Shown one piece after another: positions 16,457-24,901 of a DNA stretch of 64,000 bases (its first letter is position 1; every line of letters starts with the position of its first letter). The notes beneath the pieces were generated by a model, which saw only the letters and a program-made list of their open reading frames with translations, had not been told where the DNA came from and searched no databases. The stretch spans positions 4,931,001-4,995,000 of the forward strand of contig NZ_JAJOZB010000001.1 of assembly GCF_023701745.1 (NCBI RefSeq), in the 5' to 3' direction. The translations under genes and the position numbers were made by a program. The stretch is from Streptomyces sp. RKAG293. GTDB lineage: Bacteria; Actinomycetota; Actinomycetes; Streptomycetales; Streptomycetaceae.

Positions 16457-18667
16457 TCAGACCGCGTCCAGCACCTCCGGATGCACCGCGGAGAACGACC
16501 CCGTGGCGTGGTCCAGGACGTACGCCTGGGCCTCTGCGACATGGAAGTACATGCCCTGGAGCTGGAGCTTGCCCTCCGCGTAGCGGCGGGCCACGCACGG
16601 GTGGTCGAGCAGGTGCTCCAGCTGCTGGACCACATTGGCCAGGCTCAGCCGCTCCAGATCGTCGGCCGGCGCCCGGTCCGTCATCCCGGGGCCGCCCCGC
16701 GCCAGCCGCTCCAGGCTCGGCCGGCCGTGGCGCAGCCAGCGGGCCAGCGGGGTCTGCGCGCCGGGCTCGTGATCACTGCCGAGCAGCGCCTGCATGGCGC
16801 CGCAGCCGGAGTGCCCGCAGACCGTGATGCTGCCGACCTTCAGTACGTCCACCGCGTACTCGACGGCCGCGGCCACCGAGTCGCAGGAGTTGTCCGAGTC
16901 CGGCGGCGGCATCAGATTCCCGACATTGCGGACGGTGAAGAGGTCACCGGGCCCGCTGGAGGTGATCATGCTGGTCACCAGCCGGGAATCGGCGCAGGTG
17001 AGGAAGAGCTGGGTGGGCCGCTGGCCCTCCCGGGCCAGCCGCGCCAGCTCGTCGCGCACCAGGGGTGCGGTGTTGCGCTGGAAGTTGCTGACGCCCCCGA
17101 GCAGCTGGTTGCCGCCCGGTGCGGTGACGGTGGCGGCGCTCGGCCGGGTGCAGTGGTGGTTGCGCCACGGAGTCCAGGGCCGGCAGGCGTGCGCGCTCGC
17201 CGGTTCGCTGACGGTCCCTCCGGTGCGGTCGCCGAGCATGGCCCAGCCGCCGCGGGCACGGTGCCGGTCGCACCACGACTGCAGCGCCTCGTAGGCCGCG
17301 TGGTCCATGAACGAGCCGTCCAGCTCGACGACCGCGTGCGCCCCGTCGGGTACCTGGGCGAAGGCCCGGGTGAGCCGGGGCACCGCGAGGAACGTCAACT
17401 GCCCGCGGGCCCGCACCCGGTAGCCGCCCGCCTCCTCGGAGACGGTGATCCGGGTGCGGGTGAGGCGGCGCAGCGCGGTGAACGCCGCGACCGCGATCCC
17501 GGCCACCACGCCCTCCAGGACGCCGAGCAGCACCACTCCGCCGATGGTGGTGACGTACACCGGGAACTCCTGGTGCCGCCGTACGTTTTTGATGTGCGCG
17601 AAGCTCACCATCTTCACGCCGACGAGCAGGACCAGGACGGCGAGGGCGGCGAGCGGGATCAGATCCAGCACGCCGGCCAGCAGGCTCGCGCACAGCACCA
17701 CCCACACCCCGTGCAGGACCGTGGACCAGCGCGTCACGGCCCCGGCCCGGATGTTCGCCGAGCCGCGCATCGCGCCGCCGGCCACCGGCAGGCCGCCGAG
17801 CAGCCCGGAGAGCACGTTCGACGCGCCCTGGCCGAGCAGTTCACGGTCGAGCCGCGCGGGTCTGGCCCGCCGGTCCGGGTACTCGGACTGCATCTTGTCG
17901 AGCGCGACCGCGGACAGCAGCGATTCCATGCTCGCGACGAGGGTGACGGTGACGACCGCGGCGAGCAGCCCGAGCACCGGGCCCTCCGGCAGCCGGGGCA
18001 GCACCGGAGTGTTCCACGACGGCAGATCGACGCGCGGCACGGTCAGCGCCAGACCCGCGGCCGTGGCGACGGCGACCGCCGCCAGCGCCGCCGGGACCGC
18101 CCGCAGCGCGCGCACGGCTCTGTTTCTGACGTTCTTTCCGGGCAGCCGCGGCCAGCCGACCAGGACGACGGCGGTGAGCGCGCCGATCCCCAGGGTGGCC
18201 GGGCTGGTGGCCGCCAACTGGCGTGGCAGCGCACCGAGGTTGGCCAGGGCGGAGCCCTGAGCGGTGCCGCCGAGGATGACGTGCAGCTGCCCGACGGCGA
18301 TGGACACGCCGATCCCGGCGAGCATGCCGTGCACGATGGCGGGGCTGACGACGAGCGCCGCCCGCGCCACCCGCAGGGCGCCGAGGGCGGCCTGGGCGAG
18401 GCCGGCGAGCACGGTGATGGCGCAGGTGGTGCGCCATCCGTAGCGCTGTACGAGTTCGGCGGTGACGACCACGAGGCTGGTGGCAGCCCCGCTGACCTGC
18501 AACGGGGCCCCGCCCAGCAGCCCGGCGACGATACCGCCGACGGCTGCGGCGACGAGGCCGGACTGGAGGGGCGCACCGGTGGCGAGGGCGATACCGAGCG
18601 ACAGCGGCACGGCGATCAGAAAGACAGTGATCGAGGCGGACAGATCGGACCTGTGAGGCGTCTGCAT
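16457..18667 (-). CDS. SulP anion transporter fused to beta-carbonic anhydrase
   Basis: A 736-residue fusion. Residues 1 to about 395 form a SulP/SLC26 permease (VPLSLGIALATGAPL, GLLGGLPVAGGAMRGSANIRAG, about 10-12 helices). About 400-500 is a STAS-like domain (ARGQLTFLAVPRLTRAF, VELDGSFMDHAAYEAL). About 515-736 is a beta-class carbonic anhydrase with zinc ligands in TCADSRLV and CGHSGCGAM. The fusion implies bicarbonate uptake coupled to CO2/bicarbonate interconversion at the inner membrane face. Substrate is inferred from the fused enzyme. ATG 18667 has GGAGA about 9 bases upstream. The gene faces away from the lipoprotein gene. Confidence 0.93.
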   Translation of the reverse strand: MQTPHRSDLSASITVFLIAVPLSLGIALATGAPLQSGLVAAAVGGIVAGLLGGAPLQVSGAATSLVVVTAELVQRYGWRTTCAITVLAGLAQAALGALRVARAALVVSPAIVHGMLAGIGVSIAVGQLHVILGGTAQGSALANLGALPRQLAATSPATLGIGALTAVVLVGWPRLPGKNVRNRAVRALRAVPAALAAVAVATAAGLALTVPRVDLPSWNTPVLPRLPEGPVLGLLAAVVTVTLVASMESLLSAVALDKMQSEYPDRRARPARLDRELLGQGASNVLSGLLGGLPVAGGAMRGSANIRAGAVTRWSTVLHGVWVVLCASLLAGVLDLIPLAALAVLVLLVGVKMVSFAHIKNVRRHQEFPVYVTTIGGVVLLGVLEGVVAGIAVAAFTALRRLTRTRITVSEEAGGYRVRARGQLTFLAVPRLTRAFAQVPDGAHAVVELDGSFMDHAAYEALQSWCDRHRARGGWAMLGDRTGGTVSEPASAHACRPWTPWRNHHCTRPSAATVTAPGGNQLLGGVSNFQRNTAPLVRDELARLAREGQRPTQLFLTCADSRLVTSMITSSGPGDLFTVRNVGNLMPPPDSDNSCDSVAAAVEYAVDVLKVGSITVCGHSGCGAMQALLGSDHEPGAQTPLARWLRHGRPSLERLARGGPGMTDRAPADDLERLSLANVVQQLEHLLDHPCVARRYAEGKLQLQGMYFHVAEAQAYVLDHATGSFSAVHPEVLDAV

Positions 18668-18712
18668 GGTTCCCGTCTCCTTCAGGGCGGCGGGACGTGG
18701 TAGCCGTACGTA

Positions 18713-18718
18713 ACTATA
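18713..18718 (-). promoter_or_regulatory. Candidate -10 hexamer (TATAGT) for the SulP-CA gene
   Basis: TATAGT on the minus strand lies about 46 bases before the ATG, in an AT-rich patch bounded by the inverted repeat GTAGCC/GGCTAC (18700-18725). No convincing -35 is seen. Confidence 0.3.
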
Positions 18719-18913
18719 TGGCTACGCTCAAGCGTCGGTAAAAGGAGAGTAATGCGGATATACGGTTCGGTGAAGTCCGTAGATCCACTCGGGCGGAGAT
18801 TTGCTCCTATCGGGTGAATCGAGGAGTGGTTTGGCCGGTCGTGACCGGCAAATCGCGGGAGCATGTCACTTTTTGCTCTCGAATCACTGCTTTCCCTTTG
18901 GATCGAGGTTCGT

Positions 18914-20275
18914 ATGTATTCCATGCGGAAGACCACGGCCCTGGCCGCTGTAACCGCGTTGGCATTCGGCGCGGTGGGTTGTTCGAGCGGTTCGAGCGGT
19001 TCAAGCGGTTCCAGTTCTGGAGGGTCCGGGCAGAGCAGCCGGCAGCACGACGGTCCTGCCGCGGCCGTGCGGAAACCACCGGCACGGGTGATGAAGCTGA
19101 TCGGCGACGGCTCCACCGCCGAGACCGGGGCACAGCCCAACCAGCCCCGGTTCGAGCGGCTCGCGCCGGGCGAGAAGCCCCCGCAGTTCGTCGTCTTCTC
19201 CTGGGACGGCGCGGGAGAGGACAGCCAGAAGCTGTTCTCGCACTTCCGCGAGGTCGGCAAGGAGAACAACGCGGCCATGACGTACTTCCTCAGCGGCGTC
19301 TACCTGCTGCCCGGGGACCGCAAGGAGGTCTACGCGCCGCCGCGGCACTCGCGCGGCGCCTCCGACATCGGCTTCACCGACCGCCCGGAGATGACCGACA
19401 CGCTGGAGCAGATCCGGCTGGCGTGGCAGGACGGCAGCGAGATCGGCACCCACTTCAACGGCCACTTCTGCGGGCCGAACGGCGGGGTCGGCACCTGGTC
19501 GTCCGAGGAGTGGAAGAGCGAGATCGAGCAGGCCGAGGGCTTCGTCAAGAACTGGAAGACGAACAGCGGCCTCACCCGGCTCGCCCCGCTGCCTTTCGAC
19601 TACAGCAAGGAGCTGGTCGGCGGCCGCGCCCCCTGTCTGGAGGGCCAGCGGAACCTGATCCCGGCCGCCAAGGAGATGGGCTTCCGCTACGACGCCAGCT
19701 CGGTCGGCGGGCGGCAGGTCTGGCCCTCGCAGATCGACGGCGTCTGGGACTTCCCGCTCCAGGACATCCCGGTCCCCGGCCGCGCCTTCGAGACGCTCTC
19801 CATGGACTACAACTTCCTGGCCAACCAGTCCGGCACCACCAAGGGCGACCCGTCGATGCGCGACTACTGGGGCCGGCAGATGGAGAACGGGCTGGCCGCC
19901 GCCTTCGACCGCGCCTACACGGGCAACCGGGCGCCGATGTTCGTCGGCAACCACTTCGAGTCGTGGAACGGCGGCGTCTACATGAAGGCCGTCGAGTCCA
20001 CCATCAAGTCGGTGTGCCGCAAGGACGGCGTGCGGTGCGTGTCGTTCAAGCAGATGGCGGACTGGATGGACGCGCAGGATCCGGCGGTGCTGCGGAAGCT
20101 GCGCACCCTGGACGTCGGGCAGGCGCCGAAGGAGGGCTGGCCGGCCCTCCTCGCGGCACCTGGGGCTCCTGGCGCACCTGCGGCTCCTGGCGCACCCGCG
20201 GCTCCTGGCGCACCCGAGACTCCTGGTGCCGCGGCTCCGGCGGGCGCGGCCGGATCCGGGTCGAGGGTCAGCTAG
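18914..20275 (+). CDS. Secreted lipoprotein, polysaccharide-deacetylase-like
   Basis: About 453 residues. The N-terminus MYSMRKTTALAAVTALAFGA ends in a lipobox with Cys in AVGC, followed by a Ser/Gly linker. The body resembles the NodB/polysaccharide deacetylase fold: FVVFSWDGAGEDS holds the first Asp motif and GTHFNGHFC the paired His metal site. The C-terminal ~40 residues are Gly-Ala-Pro triplets (GAPGAPAAPGAP), collagen-like. It is predicted anchored to the outer membrane face and acting on a cell-wall or exopolysaccharide N-acetyl group; activity is inferred. ATG 18914 has GAGG 6 bases upstream; ATG 18923 is also possible. It overlaps the convergent ATPase gene by 8 bases. Confidence 0.8.
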   Translation: MYSMRKTTALAAVTALAFGAVGCSSGSSGSSGSSSGGSGQSSRQHDGPAAAVRKPPARVMKLIGDGSTAETGAQPNQPRFERLAPGEKPPQFVVFSWDGAGEDSQKLFSHFREVGKENNAAMTYFLSGVYLLPGDRKEVYAPPRHSRGASDIGFTDRPEMTDTLEQIRLAWQDGSEIGTHFNGHFCGPNGGVGTWSSEEWKSEIEQAEGFVKNWKTNSGLTRLAPLPFDYSKELVGGRAPCLEGQRNLIPAAKEMGFRYDASSVGGRQVWPSQIDGVWDFPLQDIPVPGRAFETLSMDYNFLANQSGTTKGDPSMRDYWGRQMENGLAAAFDRAYTGNRAPMFVGNHFESWNGGVYMKAVESTIKSVCRKDGVRCVSFKQMADWMDAQDPAVLRKLRTLDVGQAPKEGWPALLAAPGAPGAPAAPGAPAAPGAPETPGAAAPAGAAGSGSRVS

Positions 20276-21272
20276 GCGACAGCGCGCCGGCGGCGGTCAT
20301 CGCCGCGGACTCGCCGAGCACGAAGACGGGGTCGACCTGGGATGCCAGGTCGGCGCCCGTCTTGGCGTTGCCCCAGCTCTCCGCGTTCTTCAGATGGAAG
20401 TGCACCATCTGCCGGGTGTACCGGTCCCAGTCGCGGGCGTCGTACGAGGCGTCGGCCGTCTCGTGCATCGTCCGCAGCGCGCGGCGGTTGGTCTCCTCCA
20501 GCAGCTCGAAGCTCGGCGGACGGCCCTTCTCCATCGCGCGCACCCAGTCGGAGTGGCCGACGGTGGCCAGCAGGTCGTCACCGGTCTCGTCGCGCAGGAA
20601 CGCCAGGTCGTCGGGGCCCTGCACCTTGTTGCCGATGACGCGCAGCGCGACGCCGAAGTCGCGGGCGTACTCCTTGTACTGGCGGTAGACGGCGACGCCC
20701 TTGCGGGTCGGCTCGGCGACCAGGAACGTCATGTCGAACCGGGTGAACATCCCGGAGGCGAACGAGTCGCTGCCGGCCGTCATGTCCACCACGACGTACT
20801 CGTCGCGGCCGTCGGTCAGATGGTTCAGGCACAGTTCCACCGCGCCGACCTTGGAGTGGTAGCAGGCGACACCGAGGTCGGACTCGTTGAACGGGCCGGT
20901 CGCCATCAGCCGCACCTGAGCGCCGTCGTCCAGGGGGACCGTACGGGCGCACGCCGCGTAGACCGGGTTCTCCTCGATCACCCGCAGCAGGCGCGAGCCG
21001 CTGCCCGGCGGAGTCGTCTTGATCATGGTCTCGACGGAGGCGATCCGCGGGTTGGTGCCCCGCAGGTACTCCTTGATCTCCGGCAGGTGGGCGCCCATCG
21101 CGGGGAACGCGGCGGCCTCCTCCTCGTCCAGGCCGAGGGCCGGGCCGAGGTGCTGGTTGATGTCCGCGTCAACGGCGACGACGGGCACACGGACGTCCGC
21201 GAGGTGGCGGATGAACAGGGAGGACAGCGTGGTCTTGCCGCTGCCGCCCTTTCCAACGAAAGCGATCTTCAT
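20268..21272 (-). CDS. ArsA/CooC-like P-loop ATPase
   Basis: The 334-residue product is a deviant-Walker ATPase of the MinD/ParA/CooC group. KIAFVGKGGSGKTTLSSLF is at the extreme N-terminus with the signature Lys of KGGxGKT; AVDADINQHLGPALG is switch I; VVVDMTAGSDSFASGMF is Walker B; a late GNKV follows. It lacks the extended DNA-binding parts of ParA. CooC-type members insert metals and others handle septum or cargo placement, so the role is open. The start is ATG 21272, with TACTCT 8 bases upstream consistent with leaderless expression. It is divergent from the Fic-like gene and its tail overlaps the lipoprotein gene. Confidence 0.85.
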   Translation of the reverse strand: MKIAFVGKGGSGKTTLSSLFIRHLADVRVPVVAVDADINQHLGPALGLDEEEAAAFPAMGAHLPEIKEYLRGTNPRIASVETMIKTTPPGSGSRLLRVIEENPVYAACARTVPLDDGAQVRLMATGPFNESDLGVACYHSKVGAVELCLNHLTDGRDEYVVVDMTAGSDSFASGMFTRFDMTFLVAEPTRKGVAVYRQYKEYARDFGVALRVIGNKVQGPDDLAFLRDETGDDLLATVGHSDWVRAMEKGRPPSFELLEETNRRALRTMHETADASYDARDWDRYTRQMVHFHLKNAESWGNAKTGADLASQVDPVFVLGESAAMTAAGALSPS

Positions 21273-21365
21273 GTTCGCCAAGAGTAGTCGGACATCTACG
21301 GGCGGTGACGGTTTGGAGTGGGGAAGGCCACTCGATCGGGGTCCATTGGCGCGTTCCGCTGTGCG

Positions 21366-21371
21366 TAGGGT
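21366..21371 (+). promoter_or_regulatory. -10 hexamer of leaderless promoter (TAGGGT)
   Basis: TAGGGT ends 7 bases before ATG 21379 of the Fic-like gene. No ribosome-binding site lies between. Confidence 0.45.
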
Positions 21372-21378
21372 CGTACTC

Positions 21379-22200
21379 ATGGGTACGAACGCTGATCCGC
21401 TCGCCATCCTCGGTTCCCTGCCCGGCGTGTCCGACGCGGTGGACTCCGTGCGGCAGTCCGTGGACAAGGTCTACGGCCACCGCGTGATGCGCCGCCGGTC
21501 CGAAGAGGTGACGTCCGAGGCGGCGCTGCGCGGAGCGCGCGGTTCCGCCGCGCTGGCCGGCGCCGACTGGCCGCTGGAGGAGATGCGGCGGCGCAGCGAC
21601 TTCTCCGCGGACGCCGAGGCCCGCACGGTGGGCGCGGCGCTGCGGCTGACCGCCGAGGCCGGGCAGCTGCTCAGCGTCTGGCGCCAGTCGCCGGTGCAGG
21701 CGCTGGCGCGGCTGCACCTGGTGGCGGCGGGCGGCGCCGTTCCGGACGACACGGTCGGCCGGCCGCGGCTGGCCGGGGAGCCGGTCGACGAGCCGCTGGT
21801 GGAGCTCCCGCTCCCGGAGTCGGGAGAGGTGGCCGCCCGGCTCGACGGGCTGGTCGGACTGCTGCGTGCGGGGAGCGAGGCGCCCGCGCTCGTCGTCGGC
21901 GCGGTGGTGCACGGCGAACTGCTGTCGCTGCGGCCCTTCGGCTCGTTCAACGGGCCGGTCGCGCGGGCCGCGGAGCGGATCGTGCTGGTCGGCAGCGGAC
22001 TCGACCCCAAGTCGATCTGTCCCGCCGAGGTGGGCCACGCCGAACTCGGGCGGGCCGACTACCTCAAGGCGCTGGAGGGTTACGCGTCCGGGACACCGGA
22101 GGGTATGGCCGCGTGGATCGGGCACTGCGGGAAGGCGCTGGAACTCGGGGTGCGCGAGAGCGTCGCGGTGTGCGAGGCGCTGCAGCGCGGCGCGGCCTGA
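21379..22200 (+). CDS. Fic-fold-like protein with degenerate active site
   Basis: The 273-residue protein, often labelled an oxidoreductase in Streptomyces annotations, has a helical C-terminal half. There ALVVGAVVHGELLSLRPFGSFNGPVARAAERI (read in pieces) aligns with Fic AMP-transferases. The position of the catalytic HPFxxGNGRxxR motif reads RPFGSFNGPVARAA, so the catalytic His is Arg and the GNGR glycine/Arg pair is altered. The N-terminal half is Ala/Arg-rich. AMPylation therefore looks unlikely; a binding or regulatory role is possible. It is leaderless, divergent from the ATPase, and followed by a strong terminator and the putative 6S RNA locus. Confidence 0.7.
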   Translation: MGTNADPLAILGSLPGVSDAVDSVRQSVDKVYGHRVMRRRSEEVTSEAALRGARGSAALAGADWPLEEMRRRSDFSADAEARTVGAALRLTAEAGQLLSVWRQSPVQALARLHLVAAGGAVPDDTVGRPRLAGEPVDEPLVELPLPESGEVAARLDGLVGLLRAGSEAPALVVGAVVHGELLSLRPFGSFNGPVARAAERIVLVGSGLDPKSICPAEVGHAELGRADYLKALEGYASGTPEGMAAWIGHCGKALELGVRESVAVCEALQRGAA

Positions 22201-22221
22201 GGCCGGAGGCCGGAAAGGGTT

Positions 22222-22248
22222 GCGGCGGCACCCAGGGGGTGCCGCCGC
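22222..22248 (+). terminator. Terminator after the Fic-like gene
   Basis: Perfect 12-base arms (GCGGCGGCACCC at 22222-22233 and its complement at 22237-22248) with a 3-base loop start 22 bases after the stop codon. Confidence 0.8.
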
Positions 22249-22491
22249 TGACATGTCCGTCGCGTTACCATGCGTGCTCGGTTTTTGCCGATCAGGTCGG
22301 GACTTTGCCCGTCACCTGGTACGGCTGGCCCGGTTAGCGGGTCGGCTGCGCGTGGGTGCCCGACTTCCATGCTGGGTCCGTGTGGCCAGATACTCTGCGG
22401 TCTTCCTCTCGGAACGTCCGTGGTCTCGCGGGCCTCTGAGTCCTTTCTACCGCCGCCACGGCCGAAGCGGAACCCCTGAGCGCACTTCTTT
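22249..22491. ncRNA. ssrS: Likely 6S-like RNA locus (scr3559-type)
   Basis: The 305-base gap between the Fic-like and HAD genes contains no credible gene but is bounded by hairpins. From memory, the Streptomyces 6S-like RNA lies between the orthologues of exactly these two genes (SCO3558 and SCO3559). Within the gap I see short complementary blocks (GGCCCG near 22328 with CGGGCC near 22429; a small TTCC/GGAA hairpin near 22403-22414), compatible with a rod but not proof. Ends and strand cannot be fixed by eye. Confidence 0.45.
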
Positions 22492-22518
22492 ACTTTTGCC
22501 TTCAATCAGGACAAAAGT
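22492..22518 (-). terminator. Hairpin at the end of the HAD gene
   Basis: ACTTTTG (22492-22498) pairs with CAAAAGT (22512-22518) around an imperfect inner stem. The hairpin includes the HAD stop codon. It is AT-rich for this genome and has no clear U-tract. Confidence 0.5.
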
Positions 22519-23339
22519 GACGGTCGTCGGCGGCGGGCGGCGTACCAGACCAGTCCCGCGGTGGCGGCGGCCGCTCCGACCGCGGCCGCGGCGAGCACCG
22601 GGCGCGGCGGCATCGACAGCGACGGGATCCGCTGGTTGAGCCGGACCGGCCGGTTGAAGGTGAGGATCGGCCATTCCTTGCCGGTCGCCTCGCGGCGCAG
22701 CCCGCGGTCAGGATTCACCGCGTACGGGTGGCCGACGACCTCCAGCATGGGGATGTCGGTCACCGAATCGCTGTACGCGAACGACCGTTCCAGGTCGTAT
22801 CCCTCGGTGTCGGCGAGCCCGAGAATGGCCTCGGCCTTGGCGGGGCCGTAGACGTAGTGCTCGATCTCGCCCGTGTAGCAGCCGTCCTTGGCGACCATCC
22901 GGGTGGCGATCACATGGTCGGCGCCGAGCATCCGGCCGATGGGCTCGACGACCTCGGCACCCGAGGCGCTCACGATCACCACGTCCCGGCCGGCGGCGTG
23001 GTGCTCCTCGATGAGGGACGCGGCCTCGTCGTAGATGATCGGGTCGATGAGGTCGTGGAGGGTCTCGGCCACGATCTCCCTGACCTGCTGCACGTTCCAG
23101 CCGCGGCACAGCTCGGAGAGGTACTTGCGCATCCCCTCCATCTGGTCGTGGTCGGCGCCGCCCACGAGATAGACGAACTGGGCGTAGGCGGTGCGCAGCA
23201 CGGCCCTTCGGTTGATCAGGCCGCCCTGGTAGAAGGATCTGCTGAAGGCGAGGGTGCTCGACTTGGCGATCACGGTCTTGTCGAGGTCGAAGAATGCTGC
23301 GGTGCGCGGGGACAGGTGGTTTTCCACGAGCACGAGCAT
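22506..23339 (-). CDS. HAD-IB family phosphatase with C-terminal membrane anchor
   Basis: The 277-residue product has HAD motif I in AAFFDLDKTVIAKSS, motif II in VVIVSASGAEVVEP and motif III/IV in SFAYSDSVTDIPMLEVVG, a SerB/CicA-like subfamily IB phosphatase. A C-terminal hydrophobic helix (about 250-270) followed by RRRRP suggests a tail anchor. Orthologues have been called morphological-differentiation-related in Streptomyces. The substrate is unknown. ATG 23339 (MLVLVENH) is chosen by similarity; there is no clear ribosome-binding site. It is divergent from the Ssd/Tad operon with a 452-base control region between. Confidence 0.88.
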   Translation of the reverse strand: MLVLVENHLSPRTAAFFDLDKTVIAKSSTLAFSRSFYQGGLINRRAVLRTAYAQFVYLVGGADHDQMEGMRKYLSELCRGWNVQQVREIVAETLHDLIDPIIYDEAASLIEEHHAAGRDVVIVSASGAEVVEPIGRMLGADHVIATRMVAKDGCYTGEIEHYVYGPAKAEAILGLADTEGYDLERSFAYSDSVTDIPMLEVVGHPYAVNPDRGLRREATGKEWPILTFNRPVRLNQRIPSLSMPPRPVLAAAAVGAAAATAGLVWYAARRRRPSLLS

Positions 23340-23475
23340 AAGCAACCACCATTCGGCGTAAGCTCAGGCGCGTGGGTTTGCCTGAGAAGGCTGTCGGGTA
23401 CACCATGGAAGTCACGGATCGTTCGCGACCGTGCTAACCCGGTCTGGCTCCTCCCCCCCCGAGTCGGACTGTGGG

Positions 23476-23510
23476 GACGACCCCCGCTCTCCCCCCCGGC
23501 GGGGGTCGTC
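23476..23510. terminator. GC-rich hairpin in the HAD-ssd intergenic region
   Basis: Perfect 12-base arms (23476-23487 and 23499-23510) with an 11-base C-rich loop. It sits between two divergent genes, so it may end an unseen short transcript from the left or act in a leader. Confidence 0.5.
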
Positions 23511-23667
23511 GCATGTCCGGATGTCTTTTCGGACCGACGTCCCGGTAGCTCTCCTTCCTTTTATGCGGTAGCTCCGCCTCCCCTTGTGCTGCCTGTATCG
23601 GGTACGACGTGTCACGTTCCGTAATCGTTGCGCCTCAGTGGCGAACTCACCCGTTCGAGTGGCGGAG

Positions 23668-23694
23668 TTATCCACAACCGCTGAGTTATCCACC
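23668..23694. promoter_or_regulatory. Two DnaA-box-like sites spaced 18 bp
   Basis: TTATCCACA (23668-23676, a perfect E. coli-type DnaA box) and TTATCCACC (23686-23694) repeat within GAGTTATCCAC. They are preceded by the inverted repeat CGAAC/GTTCG (23642-23657). They lie about 100-125 bases upstream of the Ssd start. The remainder of the 452-base gap shows no gene. Confidence 0.55.
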
Positions 23695-23791
23695 GGAACC
23701 GACCAAGATCATCTGAAGCTCCGGAACGGCCGGACTCTGTTCGCAGGCGATGCACCACCGTGCTCGCGGGACGAACGAGGGGGACAGGGCC

Positions 23792-24901
23792 GTGGCTGAA
23801 TCCATCACACCCGACCGGAGGCCGGCAGCGGCGGAGGAGCCGGGCGGACCGCTGATCGTCACTCAGGACGAGGCGCTGCTCGACGATTTGCTGCGGTTGT
23901 GCGCGGCGGCCGGCGCCGAACCCGAAGTGGCCTTCGGGGCCCCGCCCCGTGCGGGCAGCTGGGAATCCGCGCCGCTGGTCCTCGTCGGCTCCGACGACAC
24001 CACCCGGCTCCGCGGCGCCGTCCGGCGAAAGGGCGTGCTGCTCGTCGGCCGGGATCTGGACGACCAGGACGTGTGGCGCAGAGCGGTCGACATCGGCGCC
24101 GATCACGTACTTTTTCTGCCGGATGCCGAGACCTGGCTGGTCGACCGGATCGCCGATGCGGCCGAGGGAGTCGCCGAACCCGCCCTGACCATCGGGGTGG
24201 TGGGCGGCCGCGGCGGTGCCGGGGCCAGCACCCTGGCCTGCGCCCTCGCGGTCACCGCGGCCCGCGACGGCCGCCGCGCGATGCTCATCGACGGCGACCC
24301 GCTCGGCGGAGGCCTCGACATCCTGCTCGGCGCCGAGCGCACCGGAGGACTGCGCTGGCCCGACCTCGCCGACTCGCGGGGGCGCGTCAACAGCGGTGCG
24401 CTCGAGGAGTCGCTGCCGCGGCTCGACGCGCTGAGCGTCCTCAGCTGGGACCGCAGCGACTCGGTGGTCATCCCGCCGCAGGCCATGCGGTCCGTGCTGG
24501 GTGCCGCGCGGCGCCGGGGCGGTGTCGTCGTCGTGGACCTGCCCCGCCGGGTCGACGAGGCGGTCGCGGAATCCCTGGCCCAGATCGACGTCGGACTGCT
24601 CGTCGTCCCGGCCGAGTTGCGGGCGGTGGCCGCGGCCACCCGGGTCGCCTCGGCCGTCAGCATGGTCCTCAAGGACCTGCGGGTGGTCGCCCGGGGGCCC
24701 TTCGCTTCCGGGCTCGGGGACGAGGAGATCGCCAAGCTCGTCGGCCTGCCGCTGGCCGGCGAACTGCCGTCGGAACCGGACCTCCTCGATGCGCGGGACG
24801 GCGGCGGGCCGCCCGGCGCGAGCGGCCGCGGGCCGCTGGCCCGCTTCTGCTCCGCCTTCCTGGCCCAGGCCCTGCCCAGCGGCGGGAGCGTGCCGGTATG
24901 A
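23792..24901 (+). CDS. ssd: Septum site-determining protein Ssd (CpaE/MinD-like)
   Basis: The 369-residue product is the 'helicase/secretion neighbourhood CpaE-like' type. An N-terminal receiver-like region (about 1-125) precedes a MinD/ParA-fold ATPase: GVVGGRGGAGASTLACALA (Walker A lacking the usual Lys-Thr pair), LIDGDPLGGGLDILLG, and VVVDLPRRVDEAV. Actinobacterial Ssd proteins affect septum placement and dormancy genes, while CpaE proteins position Tad secretion machines. The start is the GTG 23792 rather than ATG 23750. Its stop overlaps TadA (ATGA). Confidence 0.9.
   Translation: MAESITPDRRPAAAEEPGGPLIVTQDEALLDDLLRLCAAAGAEPEVAFGAPPRAGSWESAPLVLVGSDDTTRLRGAVRRKGVLLVGRDLDDQDVWRRAVDIGADHVLFLPDAETWLVDRIADAAEGVAEPALTIGVVGGRGGAGASTLACALAVTAARDGRRAMLIDGDPLGGGLDILLGAERTGGLRWPDLADSRGRVNSGALEESLPRLDALSVLSWDRSDSVVIPPQAMRSVLGAARRRGGVVVVDLPRRVDEAVAESLAQIDVGLLVVPAELRAVAAATRVASAVSMVLKDLRVVARGPFASGLGDEEIAKLVGLPLAGELPSEPDLLDARDGGGPPGASGRGPLARFCSAFLAQALPSGGSVPV

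Noticed and set aside
23642..23657. LexA/SOS box upstream of ssd (CGAAC...GTTCG)
   Set aside because: The spacer is 6 bases; the actinobacterial LexA site needs 4 between GAAC and GTTC.
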